Origin: Burkholderiales bacterium
GTDB taxonomy: Bacteria; Pseudomonadota; Gammaproteobacteria; Burkholderiales; Casimicrobiaceae
Reading direction: 5' to 3'
NCBI GenBank assembly: GCA_905339295.1
Contig: CAJPFI010000035.1
Location: forward strand, 18,150-82,149
Length of the DNA: 64,000 bases
A program made the translations under genes and the position numbers. Below are positions 8,973 through 16,788 of this stretch, piece by piece (the first letter of the stretch is position 1; each line of letters begins with the position of its first letter). Under the pieces are notes generated by a model that was not told where the DNA came from, made no database searches, and saw only the letters and a list, made by a program, of their open reading frames with translations.

Positions 8973-9221
8973 ATGCACATCGTCATCATGGCCTGGCTGT
9001 TCGTCGTCGGCACGATGGCGCTCACCTTCGGGAGCGCCGTCGGCGGCATCGCGTTCTTCGCCGTGGCGGGCGCGGCGCCGGCCGCGTTCTACGCGTGGAT
9101 CAAGCTGCGGCGGCTCCAGGCGATGCGCGCCGCGCAAAGTCAGGAGGCCGCCGCCGCGTCAGTGCTGGAGCAGCGCGTCGACCAGCGCGATCACACCGAC
9201 GCCGGCCGCGATCAGCAGTGA
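8973..9221 (+). CDS. Small membrane protein, function unknown
   Basis: Predicted 82-residue protein. The first 45 residues contain two hydrophobic segments (about 3-20 and 23-42) followed by a basic stop-transfer KLRRLQAMR and a Gln/Glu/Ala-rich, charged tail. It is divergent from phaC. Its 3' end overlaps the convergent ZIP transporter gene by 63 bases, so the tail beyond residue 62 is coded antisense to that gene. I do not recognise a family. Support is the plausible membrane topology and the otherwise empty space; the chance that it is spurious is real. Confidence 0.5.
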   Translation: MHIVIMAWLFVVGTMALTFGSAVGGIAFFAVAGAAPAAFYAWIKLRRLQAMRAAQSQEAAAASVLEQRVDQRDHTDAGRDQQ

Positions 9222-9950
9222 CTGCTTCGCGGTCTCGACCGGCTCGGGGCGGCGGTGCAGGCTCGGGATGAGGTCGGCGACCGCGACGTAGAGCAGGCTC
9301 GCCGCCGCGAACGCGAGCACGGTCGGCAGCGCCTGCTGCATGTCGGACAGGGCGAAGTACGCGGCGAGCGCGCCGGCCAACGTCGCGAGCCCGGCCGCGA
9401 TGTTGAACGCGAACGCACGGCGCCGCGCGTAGCCCGAGTGCACGAGCACCGCGAAGTCGCCCACCTGCTGCGGCACGGCGTGCGCGACGATGGCAAGCGT
9501 CGCCGCGTAGCCGAGCGCGGCGTCCGCGAGGAACGACGCCGCGATCACGATGCCGTCGCAGAAGTTGTGCACGCTGTTGCCGATCAGGATCATGTGGCCC
9601 GAGCGCCCGCCGTCGTGGCCGTGCGCGTGCAGCGCGTGCTGGTGCTCGGTCTCCTCGGCCGAGTCGTCGTGCGCCTCGTGCCCGTGGCTGTGGCGCCACA
9701 GCACCAGCTTCTCGAGCAGGAAGAACGCGAGGAGGCCCGCCAGCACGACCAGCATCACCTCGTGCGCGCTGCCGTCCTCGAGCGCGTGCGGCAGCATCTC
9801 GAGGAACACGGCGCCGAGCAGCGCGCCGACCGCGAAGCTCACCAGCCGCGAGATCCACGCGGGTCCGAGCGCGAGCGTGGACGCGGCGGCGAGCGTCGAG
9901 ATCACGCCGCCGGCGAGCGCGGCGGCGACGATGGAGGCGAGCGTGGACAC
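9159..9950 (-). CDS. ZIP-family metal transporter
   Basis: Inner-membrane divalent-metal (zinc or iron) transporter of 263 residues. It shows eight likely membrane spans, a histidine-rich cytoplasmic loop (residues about 86-119, with HSHGHEAH and HQHALHAHGH) and the two metal-site helices with HNFCDG (128-133) and HAVPQQVGD (157-165), the GufA/ZIP signature. The direction is probably import, though some bacterial ZIP proteins are less specific. It starts 70 bases from the pgeF end on the same strand. Confidence 0.9.
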   Translation of the reverse strand: MSTLASIVAAALAGGVISTLAAASTLALGPAWISRLVSFAVGALLGAVFLEMLPHALEDGSAHEVMLVVLAGLLAFFLLEKLVLWRHSHGHEAHDDSAEETEHQHALHAHGHDGGRSGHMILIGNSVHNFCDGIVIAASFLADAALGYAATLAIVAHAVPQQVGDFAVLVHSGYARRRAFAFNIAAGLATLAGALAAYFALSDMQQALPTVLAFAAASLLYVAVADLIPSLHRRPEPVETAKQSLLIAAGVGVIALVDALLQH

Positions 9951-10019
9951 GGGGGGAGGAGGCGGGTCAGATGAAACCGGGTTGCATTGTAGCCGAGACC
10001 GGGGGGCGTTCGCGCCGGC

Positions 10020-10832
10020 TCACGACGGGGCCGCCATCGCGATCGCCGTCGCCATCCGGCCGGCGCCGCGGTCGCGCCGCCACGAATGGAAGCGCGCGGC
10101 ATCCTCGACCGTGCACCACGTCGCGCCGCTGACCCGGGGCGTGCCCGCGCGCTCGAGCCGGCGGCGCGCGAGCTCCGGAAGGTCGGCGAGCCACTTGCCC
10201 TCGCGCAGCGGCGCGAAGCACTCGGCGTCGGTAGGATCGGTCGCGACGAACGCGTCGAGCACGTCGCGGCCGACCTCGAACGCGCGCGGGCCGATCGCCG
10301 GGCCGATCCACGCGACGATGTCGTCGGGCGCGACGTCCATCGCCTCGACGGTCGACTCGAGCACGCCGGCGGCGAGTCCGCGCCAGCCGGCGTGGGCGAC
10401 GCCCACGACGCGCCCGGCGCGGTGGGCCAGCGCCACCGGCAGGCAGTCGGCGGCGCGCACCGCGAGCGCGACGCCGGGCGTGCGCGTGATCGCCGCATCG
10501 GCGTCGGGCGGATCGGCGAGAAGGGCCGCCCGATTCGCCGCGTCGACCTCGACGACGCGCCTCCCGTGCACCTGGCGCAGCCACACGGGCGACGAGGGAA
10601 GGAACGACGCGAGGCGCGCGCGGTCGGCGGCGACGGCGTCGGGGTGCGCCGCGGTGGCGGGACGCGACGGTCCGAGGTCGAACGCGCCCGCCGAGCCGCC
10701 GCGCTTCGTCGTCGAGAGCGCGATCACGCCGGGGGGAGCGTCCCAGTCCGGAACGAGCCAGTCGAGCCCCTCGGCCGCGAGCCGGGCCTCCAGCGCGGCG
10801 CGCGCCTGCCCCGCGGAAAGGGTGCCGCTCAT
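10020..10832 (-). CDS. pgeF: Multicopper-oxidase-like/peptidoglycan editing factor PgeF (YfiH family)
   Basis: YfiH/laccase-domain protein, 270 residues. Conserved metal-site residues sit in WLRQVHGRRV, RAADCLPVAL and GVAHAGWRGLAAG. Family members have been ascribed purine-nucleoside phosphorolysis/deamination and editing of muropeptides; which applies here cannot be read from sequence. Its ATG overlaps the rluD stop by 4 bp (ATGA). The rluD-pgeF pairing, divergent from bamD, is a familiar proteobacterial arrangement. Confidence 0.88.
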   Translation of the reverse strand: MSGTLSAGQARAALEARLAAEGLDWLVPDWDAPPGVIALSTTKRGGSAGAFDLGPSRPATAAHPDAVAADRARLASFLPSSPVWLRQVHGRRVVEVDAANRAALLADPPDADAAITRTPGVALAVRAADCLPVALAHRAGRVVGVAHAGWRGLAAGVLESTVEAMDVAPDDIVAWIGPAIGPRAFEVGRDVLDAFVATDPTDAECFAPLREGKWLADLPELARRRLERAGTPRVSGATWCTVEDAARFHSWRRDRGAGRMATAIAMAAPS

Positions 10833-11785
10833 GGGGCGCCGGCCCCGGCGCGCATCGCGTCGAGCAGCGCGGCGAAGTCGCCGGGCAGCGGCGAGGCGAA
10901 GTCCATCGCGCGACGCGTCGCCGGATGCGCGAACCCGAGCCGCTGCGCGTGCAGCGCCTGCCGCGCGAACGCGGGAATTCCCGCCGCCGCGCGCTTCCCG
11001 CCATAGATCGGGTCGCCGACCAGCGGATGGCCGATCGCCGCGAGGTGCACGCGGATCTGGTGCGTGCGTCCGGTGTCGAGCGTGCAGCGCACGAGCGTCG
11101 CCGCGCCGAAGCGCTCGACCGGCGCGACGTTCGTGCGCGCTTCCCGGCCGCGCTCGACGACCGCCATCGACGTGCGGTGCACCGGATGGCGGCCGATCGG
11201 CGCGTCGACCGTCACCGGCCTGGCGACGTCGCCGCGCACCAGCGCGAGGTACTCGCGTTTCACGCTGCGCTCGGCGAGCTGGCGCACGAGGTCGGTCTGC
11301 GCCTCGGGCGTGCGCGCGACGACCATGAGCCCGCTCGTGCCCTTGTCGAGCCGGTGGACGATGCCGGCGCGCGCGACCTGCGCGAGCGCCGGATGGCGGT
11401 GCAGCAGGGCGTTGAGAAGCGTGCCGTCGCGGTTGCCCGCGCCCGGATGCACGACGAGCCCCGCAGGCTTGTCGACGACGATCACCGCGTCGTCCTCGTG
11501 GACGATCGTCAGCGCCATCGGTTGCGGGGCATCGGCGAGCGTCGCGCCGTCGTCGCCCGGGGCGACGTCGATGCGCTCGCCTCCGTCGAGCCTGCGTCGG
11601 GAAACGCCGGGCGCACCGTCGACGGTCACGCGCCCCGATTCGATCCAGCCCTTGAGCCGGCTGCGCGAGTGAGCGGGCATGAGGCGCGCGAGCGCCTGGT
11701 CGAGACGCAGTCCCGCGCAGTCGTCCGGGACGGTCAGCGCGACCGAGGGCGCCGGGTCGGGTCGGCTATACTTGTCGCTTCCCAA
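10829..11785 (-). CDS. rluD: 23S rRNA pseudouridine synthase RluD
   Basis: Modifies U1911/1915/1917-type positions of helix 69 in 23S rRNA. An N-terminal S4 domain (LRLDQALARLMPAHSRSRLKGWIESGRVTVDG) is followed by the catalytic domain with HRLDKGTSGLMVVA (catalytic Asp) and the RTHQIRVHLAAIGHPLVGDPIYG signature. No ATG precedes the S4 domain. A TTG at 11785 behind GGAGAG gives 318 residues, the normal size. The much longer open frame further upstream is antisense to bamD and was discarded. The proposed start overlaps the bamD promoter region. Confidence 0.88.
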   Translation of the reverse strand: MGSDKYSRPDPAPSVALTVPDDCAGLRLDQALARLMPAHSRSRLKGWIESGRVTVDGAPGVSRRRLDGGERIDVAPGDDGATLADAPQPMALTIVHEDDAVIVVDKPAGLVVHPGAGNRDGTLLNALLHRHPALAQVARAGIVHRLDKGTSGLMVVARTPEAQTDLVRQLAERSVKREYLALVRGDVARPVTVDAPIGRHPVHRTSMAVVERGREARTNVAPVERFGAATLVRCTLDTGRTHQIRVHLAAIGHPLVGDPIYGGKRAAAGIPAFARQALHAQRLGFAHPATRRAMDFASPLPGDFAALLDAMRAGAGAP

Positions 11786-11803
11786 CGGAGACTCTCCCGA
11801 CCG

Positions 11804-12676
11804 ATGACCGCCACCGTCCGCACGCTCGCGCTCGCGATCGTCGCCGCCGTGCTCACTGCCGGCTGCGGGCTCCTGCCCGAGATGAAGGACGAGACGTCCG
11901 GCTGGTCGGCGGACCGCCTCTACCGCGTCGCGCACGACTCGATGCTCGAGGGGAATTATACGCGGGCGGTCCGGCTGTTCGAGTCGCTGGAGGCGCGCTT
12001 CCCGTACGGGCGCTACGCGCAGCAGGCGATGCTCGAGAGCGCCTACGCGAGCTACCGCGCGAACGAGGTCCCGACCGCGATCTCGACGCTCGACCGCTTC
12101 ATCCGCACCTACCCGAACCACCCGAACGTCGACTACGCGCATTACCTCAAGGGGATCGTCAACTTCCGCGAGGACCAGGGGATCCTGGGCTACGTCTACG
12201 AGTTCGACCTGTCCGAGCGCGATCCCAAGTCGATGAAGGACGCGTTCGCGGCGTTCAAGGAACTGGTCGCGAAGTTCCCCGACAGCCGCTACGCCGAGGA
12301 CGCGACGCAGCGGATGGTGTACCTGTCGAACGCGCTGTCGATGTACGAGGTCCACGTCGCGCGCTACTACTACAACCGCGGCGCCCACGTCGCGGCTGCG
12401 AGCCGCGCGCAGGCCTCGCTGCTCCTGTACCCGAGGACACCGGCGAACGAGCACGCGCTCGACGTGCTGATGCGCAGCTACGACAAGCTCGGGCTCACGC
12501 AGCTTCGCGACGACACGCGCGAGATCATGGCCAAGACCTGGCCCAACAGTCCCTATCTCGTCGGCGTCCCCGCGAAGCCGTGGTGGCAGTTCTGGGGCCG
12601 CGAGCTCTACGTCGGCGTCGACGCGGCCGGGGGCGCCGGGCCGGCGCCGCCGAAACCCTGGTGGCAGTTCTGGTAG
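11804..12676 (+). CDS. bamD: Outer membrane assembly lipoprotein BamD
   Basis: Essential component of the BAM complex that inserts beta-barrel proteins. It has 290 residues: signal peptide with lipobox LTAGC (Cys about residue 20), then tetratricopeptide repeats starting at ADRLYRVAHDSMLEGNYTRA and including FPYGRYAQQAML and KFPDSRYAEDATQRM. The C-terminus carries KPWWQFW twice (residues 258-264 and 284-290), 19 residues apart; a single copy of such a tail is what I would expect. A TATACT -10 element lies at 11767-11772, with a weak -35. It is convergent with the helicase gene. Confidence 0.93.
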   Translation: MTATVRTLALAIVAAVLTAGCGLLPEMKDETSGWSADRLYRVAHDSMLEGNYTRAVRLFESLEARFPYGRYAQQAMLESAYASYRANEVPTAISTLDRFIRTYPNHPNVDYAHYLKGIVNFREDQGILGYVYEFDLSERDPKSMKDAFAAFKELVAKFPDSRYAEDATQRMVYLSNALSMYEVHVARYYYNRGAHVAAASRAQASLLLYPRTPANEHALDVLMRSYDKLGLTQLRDDTREIMAKTWPNSPYLVGVPAKPWWQFWGRELYVGVDAAGGAGPAPPKPWWQFW

Positions 12677-12678
12677 TC

Positions 12679-12787
12679 AGGGATCAGGTACCCGAGGACA
12701 GGGATCGGAAGCGTCCCGGTTCGCGTGGCCGCGCATCGGCGCGGGACACTCGACGCTTCTGACCCCTGATTACTGATCCCCGACCCC
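12679..12787. repeat. Imperfect inverted repeat between convergent genes
   Basis: The 3' junction of bamD and the DinG-like gene holds an imperfect inverted repeat. The left arm has TCAGGGATCAG and GGAAGCGTC; the right arm has GACGCTTC and CTGATTACTGATCCCC. GATCAGGG-type motifs recur near 49572. It may act as a two-way transcription end or belong to a dispersed intergenic repeat. No long T-run is present. Confidence 0.4.
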
Positions 12788-14764
12788 GAAGAAGTCGCGG
12801 ACGTCCGCGATCTCCCGCGTCCGCTTCATCGGCGGCAGGCTTCGCCACAGCGTCTTGCCGTACGGCTTGTCGGTGAGCCGCGGGTCGCCGATCACGAGCA
12901 CGCCGCGGTCGGTCTCGGTGCGGATCAGCCGGCCCGCACCCTGCTTGAGCGCGATCGCGGCCAGCGGCAACTGCCAGGCGCGGAACGGGTTGCCGCCGTC
13001 GTCCTTCAGCTGCTTGAGCCGCGCCGCGAGGAGCGGATCGTCGGGGGGCGCGAACGGCAGCTTGTCGATCACGACGACCGACAGCGCGTCGCCGGCGACG
13101 TCGACGCCTTCCCAGAAGCTCGCGCTCCCCAGCAGCACCGCGTTGCCCGCGCGCCGGAAGCGTTCGAGCAGCTCGGTCTTCGAGCCCTCGCCCTGCACGA
13201 GGAGCGGCCCGTGGACGCCGATCGCGGGCAGCTCGGCGGCGAGCCGCTCGCGCGCCTGCGCGAGCGCGCGCAGCGTGGTGAACAGCAGGAACGCCCGCCC
13301 GCGCGAGGCGGCGAGCACCGGCAGCGCGGCGTCGATCACCGCGTCGGTGTGCGCCGCGCTGTTCGGCTCGGGCAGTCCGCGCGGCACGTAGAGCAGCGCC
13401 TGCGTGCCGTAGTCGAACGGGCTCTCCCACGTGCCCGTCGTCGCGTCGTCCAGTCCGAGCTCGCGCGTGTAATGCGAGAAATCGCCGGCCACCGCGAGCG
13501 TGGCCGACGTGAAGATCCACGCCCGCGCCGTGGCGTCGAGCTGGCGGCGGAACAGGTTCGCGACCGACAGCGGCGACGCGTGCATCTGGAAGCCGCCGGG
13601 CGTGACGTCGAGCCAGCGGATCCAGCGCTCGCCGTCCTCGTCCGGCGCGTCGGCGGCGTCGCGCCAGCGCGCGAGCCTCCGCGACGCGTCGTGCGCGCGC
13701 GAGGCCACGCTCGCGAGGTCCTCGCTGCGCTCCGCGAAGTGCGCGAGCTCGGTCGCGACGCGGTCGACCGCCGCGGCAAGGTCGTCGAGCGCGGTCGCGA
13801 AGCCTTCGCGGGAGAGCGCGGCGTCGCGCGGCAGCTTGCCGGGCAGGTCGCCCGCGGCGAGCCTGAGCCTGCGGATCGCGGGCGCGATGTCGGACGCCGC
13901 GTCGGGCAGCCCGGGAACGTCGGAGAGCGACGTGCGCGCGGCAACCTCCGCGTCGCGTGCGAGCTCGGCAAGCTGGCCCGCGGTCGTCTGCTCGCCGAAG
14001 AACATCGTCGCGGTGTCGGGCAGCTGGTGGGCCTCGTCGAGGATCGCCGTGTTGCAGGCGGGCAGGAGCTCCGCCAGCCCTTCGTCGCGCAGCATCACGT
14101 CGGCGAAGAAGAGGTGGTGGTTGACGACGACGACGTCGGCCTCGAGCGCGTCCTTGCGCGCCTGCATCACGAAGCACTCGCGGAAGTGGCCGCAGTTCGA
14201 GCCGAGGCAGTTGTCTCGCGTCGACGTGACGAGCGGCCAGATCGACGCGTTCTCGGGCACGTCGCCCAGCTCCGCGCGGTCGCCGCGCTCGGTCGCGTGC
14301 GCCCAGCGCACGATCCTCGGCAGGTAGCGCGAATCCTCGCGCGACGGCAGCCGGTCCTCGTGCGAGGTGCGCTCGAGGTGATGCAGGCACAGGTAGTTGG
14401 CGCGGCCCTTGAGCAGTGCGATCGTGGCGGGCGAGCGGAGCGCATCGCGCACGAACGGCAGGTCGCGCTCGAACAGCTGGTCCTGCAGCGTCTTCGTGCC
14501 CGTCGACACGATCACCTTGCCGCCGTAGAGCAGCGCCGGCACGAGGTAGCTGAACGTCTTGCCGGTGCCCGTGCCCGCCTCGGCGACGAGCCGGCCCTGG
14601 GCGTGGATCGCGTGCGCGACGGCGAGCGCCATCGCAAGCTGCTGCGGCCGCTCGAGGTAGCCCGGGAGCAGGCGCGCGAGAGGGCCGCCCTCGGCGAACG
14701 CGGCGGTCACCTCGGCGTCGATCGCCGACATGCCTGGCGGGGCCGTGGCGACGGTTTTCGACAT
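12770..14764 (-). CDS. DinG/YoaA-type ATP-dependent DNA helicase
   Basis: Superfamily 2, XPD-like 5'-3' helicase that acts on damaged or R-loop DNA. Walker A AGTGTGKTFSYL, DEAH box ILDEAHQLPD, motif V/VI segments LGSASFWEGVDVAG and QGAGRLIRTETDRG are present. Between motifs I and II, cysteines in NYLC, DNCLGSNCGHFRECF form the expected Fe-S cluster ligands. The start is uncertain: ATG at 14764 (664 residues) is preferred, but GTG at 14806 and ATG at 14731 are possible, and none has a strong ribosome-binding site. It lies directly downstream of a secreted-protein gene. Confidence 0.88.
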   Translation of the reverse strand: MSKTVATAPPGMSAIDAEVTAAFAEGGPLARLLPGYLERPQQLAMALAVAHAIHAQGRLVAEAGTGTGKTFSYLVPALLYGGKVIVSTGTKTLQDQLFERDLPFVRDALRSPATIALLKGRANYLCLHHLERTSHEDRLPSREDSRYLPRIVRWAHATERGDRAELGDVPENASIWPLVTSTRDNCLGSNCGHFRECFVMQARKDALEADVVVVNHHLFFADVMLRDEGLAELLPACNTAILDEAHQLPDTATMFFGEQTTAGQLAELARDAEVAARTSLSDVPGLPDAASDIAPAIRRLRLAAGDLPGKLPRDAALSREGFATALDDLAAAVDRVATELAHFAERSEDLASVASRAHDASRRLARWRDAADAPDEDGERWIRWLDVTPGGFQMHASPLSVANLFRRQLDATARAWIFTSATLAVAGDFSHYTRELGLDDATTGTWESPFDYGTQALLYVPRGLPEPNSAAHTDAVIDAALPVLAASRGRAFLLFTTLRALAQARERLAAELPAIGVHGPLLVQGEGSKTELLERFRRAGNAVLLGSASFWEGVDVAGDALSVVVIDKLPFAPPDDPLLAARLKQLKDDGGNPFRAWQLPLAAIALKQGAGRLIRTETDRGVLVIGDPRLTDKPYGKTLWRSLPPMKRTREIADVRDFFGVGDQ

Positions 14765-14815
14765 GCGCGCGCCGCCGCCCGCGGCGCGGGCGTCACCGAC
14801 TTCCACGGGGATCCG

Positions 14816-15403
14816 CTACTTCTTCGCGGCCGTCTTCGGCGGCGCCGGGGCAGCCTTCGACTTCGCGACGGACGGCGCCGGCCGCACCCGCGAGCGGACC
14901 GTCTCGACGATCAGCTTCACGCCGTCGATGCGCTCCTCGAAGTCGATGTACGGTGTGACCGTCCGCGTCAGGTAGTCCTCCGAGGACTCGCCCGGCCGCC
15001 ATTTGAGCTCGGCGAGCGCGAGCTGCCATGCCTCGTTCAGGCTCCGGACCCCGTCCACCGCCTGGCGCGAGATCGCCGCCGCGCGGAGCGCAGCCTGGTA
15101 GGGCTTGACCATGTTCCCGCGCTGCTTCTGGATGCACGAGTTGCTCTTCGCGTCGTTGACCCCTTCCTGCGCCTTCTCGTACCCCCACTCGATGATCTCG
15201 ATCGACTTGACGTGGCGGCACATCGTGTAGAGATGGCGCACCGCGTCGAAGTAGCAGTCGAGCGGCGGTCCGCCGTCGGCGTTGGGGCAGACGTAGTTGT
15301 AGGCCGGGCCGGGGTTGCCGCCGATCGCGCGCTGCGCGGCGGCGGGCGCCGCGACGAGGGCCGTGGCGAGGACGGCGAGGACGATCCGGGCGGTGACAGG
15401 CAT
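14816..15403 (-). CDS. Secreted protein of unknown function
   Basis: 195 residues with a clear signal peptide (MPVTARIVLAVLATALVAAP, cleavage after AAAQ near residue 23). The mature part has four cysteines (YVCPNADG, DCYFDAV, MCRHV, SCIQKQ) that could form two disulfides. It then becomes helical and charged, and ends in an Ala/Pro/Lys-rich tail. I do not recognise a family. The start was chosen to give the signal peptide; a longer open frame reaches into the REP-like array and merely translates its repeats. It lies 51 bases upstream of the helicase start. Confidence 0.7.
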   Translation of the reverse strand: MPVTARIVLAVLATALVAAPAAAQRAIGGNPGPAYNYVCPNADGGPPLDCYFDAVRHLYTMCRHVKSIEIIEWGYEKAQEGVNDAKSNSCIQKQRGNMVKPYQAALRAAAISRQAVDGVRSLNEAWQLALAELKWRPGESSEDYLTRTVTPYIDFEERIDGVKLIVETVRSRVRPAPSVAKSKAAPAPPKTAAKK

Positions 15404-15490
15404 GCGTGGTCCCCTCGAGCGGAATCGGGGCATCCTACGCTGCGCGCCAGCGTGCCTCAAGTCGTCCGGGCGGATGAGCGGGGAGTGCGG

Positions 15491-15723
15491 CGAGGCGTCG
15501 GGCTGAAGCCCGACCCACAAGGAGTGATGAGGCGTCGGGCTGAAGCTGGGCCACAGTGGTGAGGCGTCGGGCTGAAGCCCGACCCACAGGGGGGAGACGT
15601 CGGGCTGAAGCCCGACCCACAAGGAGTGGTGAGGCGTCGGGCTGAAGCTGGGCCAAAGTGGCGAGGCGTCGGGCTGAAGCCCGACCCACAGCGGCGGACT
15701 GTCGGGCTGAAGCCCGACCCACA
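15491..15723. repeat. REP-like array, seven units with a 102-bp higher-order period
   Basis: Seven copies of a GTCGGGCTGAAGC core begin at 15497, 15534, 15566, 15599, 15636, 15668 and 15701. Five are the palindromic form GTCGGGCTGAAGCCCGAC; units 2 and 5 have the non-palindromic form GTCGGGCTGAAGCTGGGCC. Spacings are 37, 32, 33, 37, 32, 33, so units 1-3 and 4-6 are the same 102-bp block duplicated. The array abuts the stop of the dehydrogenase gene. The same family, inverted, occurs at 53655-53876. Confidence 0.92.
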
Positions 15724-15725
15724 GG

Positions 15726-16466
15726 TCAGATCGTGACGCCGCCCGAAACCTCGATGACCGCGCCGTTGATGTACGACGCCTCGTCGGAGGCGAGCCACGC
15801 GTAGGTGTTCGCGATGTCCTCGGGCCTGCCGAGCCGGCCGAGCGGCACCTTCTCTTCCATCATGCGCACGATCTTCTCGGGCATCGAGGCGAGGATCGGC
15901 GTGCTGATGAATCCCGGACAGATCGCGTTGGCGCGGATGCCCTTGCGGCCGAGCTCGCGCGCCCAGGTCTTGACCATGCCGATCACGCCGAACTTGGTCG
16001 CGGCGTAGTTGGTCTGGCCGAAGTTGCCGTACAGGCCGACGATCGACGAGGCGTTCAGGATGCAGCCCGAATTCTGCTCGAGCATGATGTCGACCACGGC
16101 CTTGGTGACGTTGTAGACGCCCTTGAGGTTCACGTCGATGACGCGGTCGAACTGCTCCTCGGTCATCTTCCTGAACTGCGCGTCCTGGACGATGCCCGCG
16201 TTGTTGACCAGCGTGTCGATGCGGCCCCAGGCGCCCATCACGCCCTCGACCATCCGCGCGATCGACGCCTTGTCGGTCACGTCGACGATGTAACCCAGCG
16301 CCTCGCCGCCGTTCGCGAGGATCGTCTCGACGGTCGAGTCGACGGCGGGGCGGTTGATGTCGCAGACGGCGACGCGGGCGCCTTCGCGCGCGAACTTCAT
16401 CGCCGTGGCCTGGCCGATGCCCTGGCCGGCGCCGGTGATGATCGCGACCTTGTCCTTGAGACGCAT
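15726..16466 (-). CDS. Short-chain dehydrogenase/reductase, FabG-like
   Basis: SDR oxidoreductase of 246 residues: Rossmann motif TGAGQGIG (residues 11-18), NNAG, catalytic Ser in LNASSIVG and YxxxK in NYAATKFG, ending VIEVSGGVTI. It resembles 3-oxoacyl-ACP/CoA reductases. Given the PHA context it might supply or use 3-hydroxyacyl-CoA, but the true PhaB is elsewhere and the substrate cannot be read. The ATG has GGAGGT upstream. Its stop codon abuts the REP-like array, with no other terminator visible. Confidence 0.85.
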   Translation of the reverse strand: MRLKDKVAIITGAGQGIGQATAMKFAREGARVAVCDINRPAVDSTVETILANGGEALGYIVDVTDKASIARMVEGVMGAWGRIDTLVNNAGIVQDAQFRKMTEEQFDRVIDVNLKGVYNVTKAVVDIMLEQNSGCILNASSIVGLYGNFGQTNYAATKFGVIGMVKTWARELGRKGIRANAICPGFISTPILASMPEKIVRMMEEKVPLGRLGRPEDIANTYAWLASDEASYINGAVIEVSGGVTI

Positions 16467-16788
16467 GCGTGTACCTCCGCGGGGAACCTGCAGCCCCGGC
16501 GCCCGGCGGACGCCCGGTGGCCAACGTCATAATCTACCCGGTATTGATGCGCCGCACAAGTATGGGGCGCTGCCGTCCGTCCGGCGGGAGCACGCCTATA
16601 AGATTTGTACAATCAATGACTTGAATGGAGTTTGACGCGCGCCGCGCGGCGGCCGCGATCCGGCGCCGCCACAGGATTGACGCAGGTGCGACGGCGGCGC
16701 CGGACGTGGCGGCATTCGGGGCTCGCCGGGCGCGGCGGAGGGTCGGCGCGCGCCGGCCGACGCCCGTGGGACCGCGATCCGCGGAAGA
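16467..16788. other. Intergenic region upstream of the SDR gene
   Basis: About 320 bases between recJ and the SDR gene. A short stretch near 16600-16625 is AT-richer (CCTATAAGATTTGTACAATC) and may carry the SDR promoter on the minus strand. No clean -35/-10 pair, RNA gene or terminator was recognised. Confidence 0.5.

Noticed and set aside
5652..9221. Long open frames on both strands over phaA-phaC (over 1000 codons)
   Set aside because: They are alternative frames of real thiolase and synthase genes with catalytic residues; only the last 83 codons of the plus frame (8973-9221) were kept as a possible small gene.
10829..12454. 541-codon frame as the full rluD gene
   Set aside because: The first 223 codons lie antisense to bamD and show no S4-domain or other pattern; rluD starts near 11785.
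15491..15723. CRISPR array
   Set aside because: The repeats are palindromic 18-20-base REP-like units with short spacers that are themselves repeated (102-bp block); no cas genes are present.
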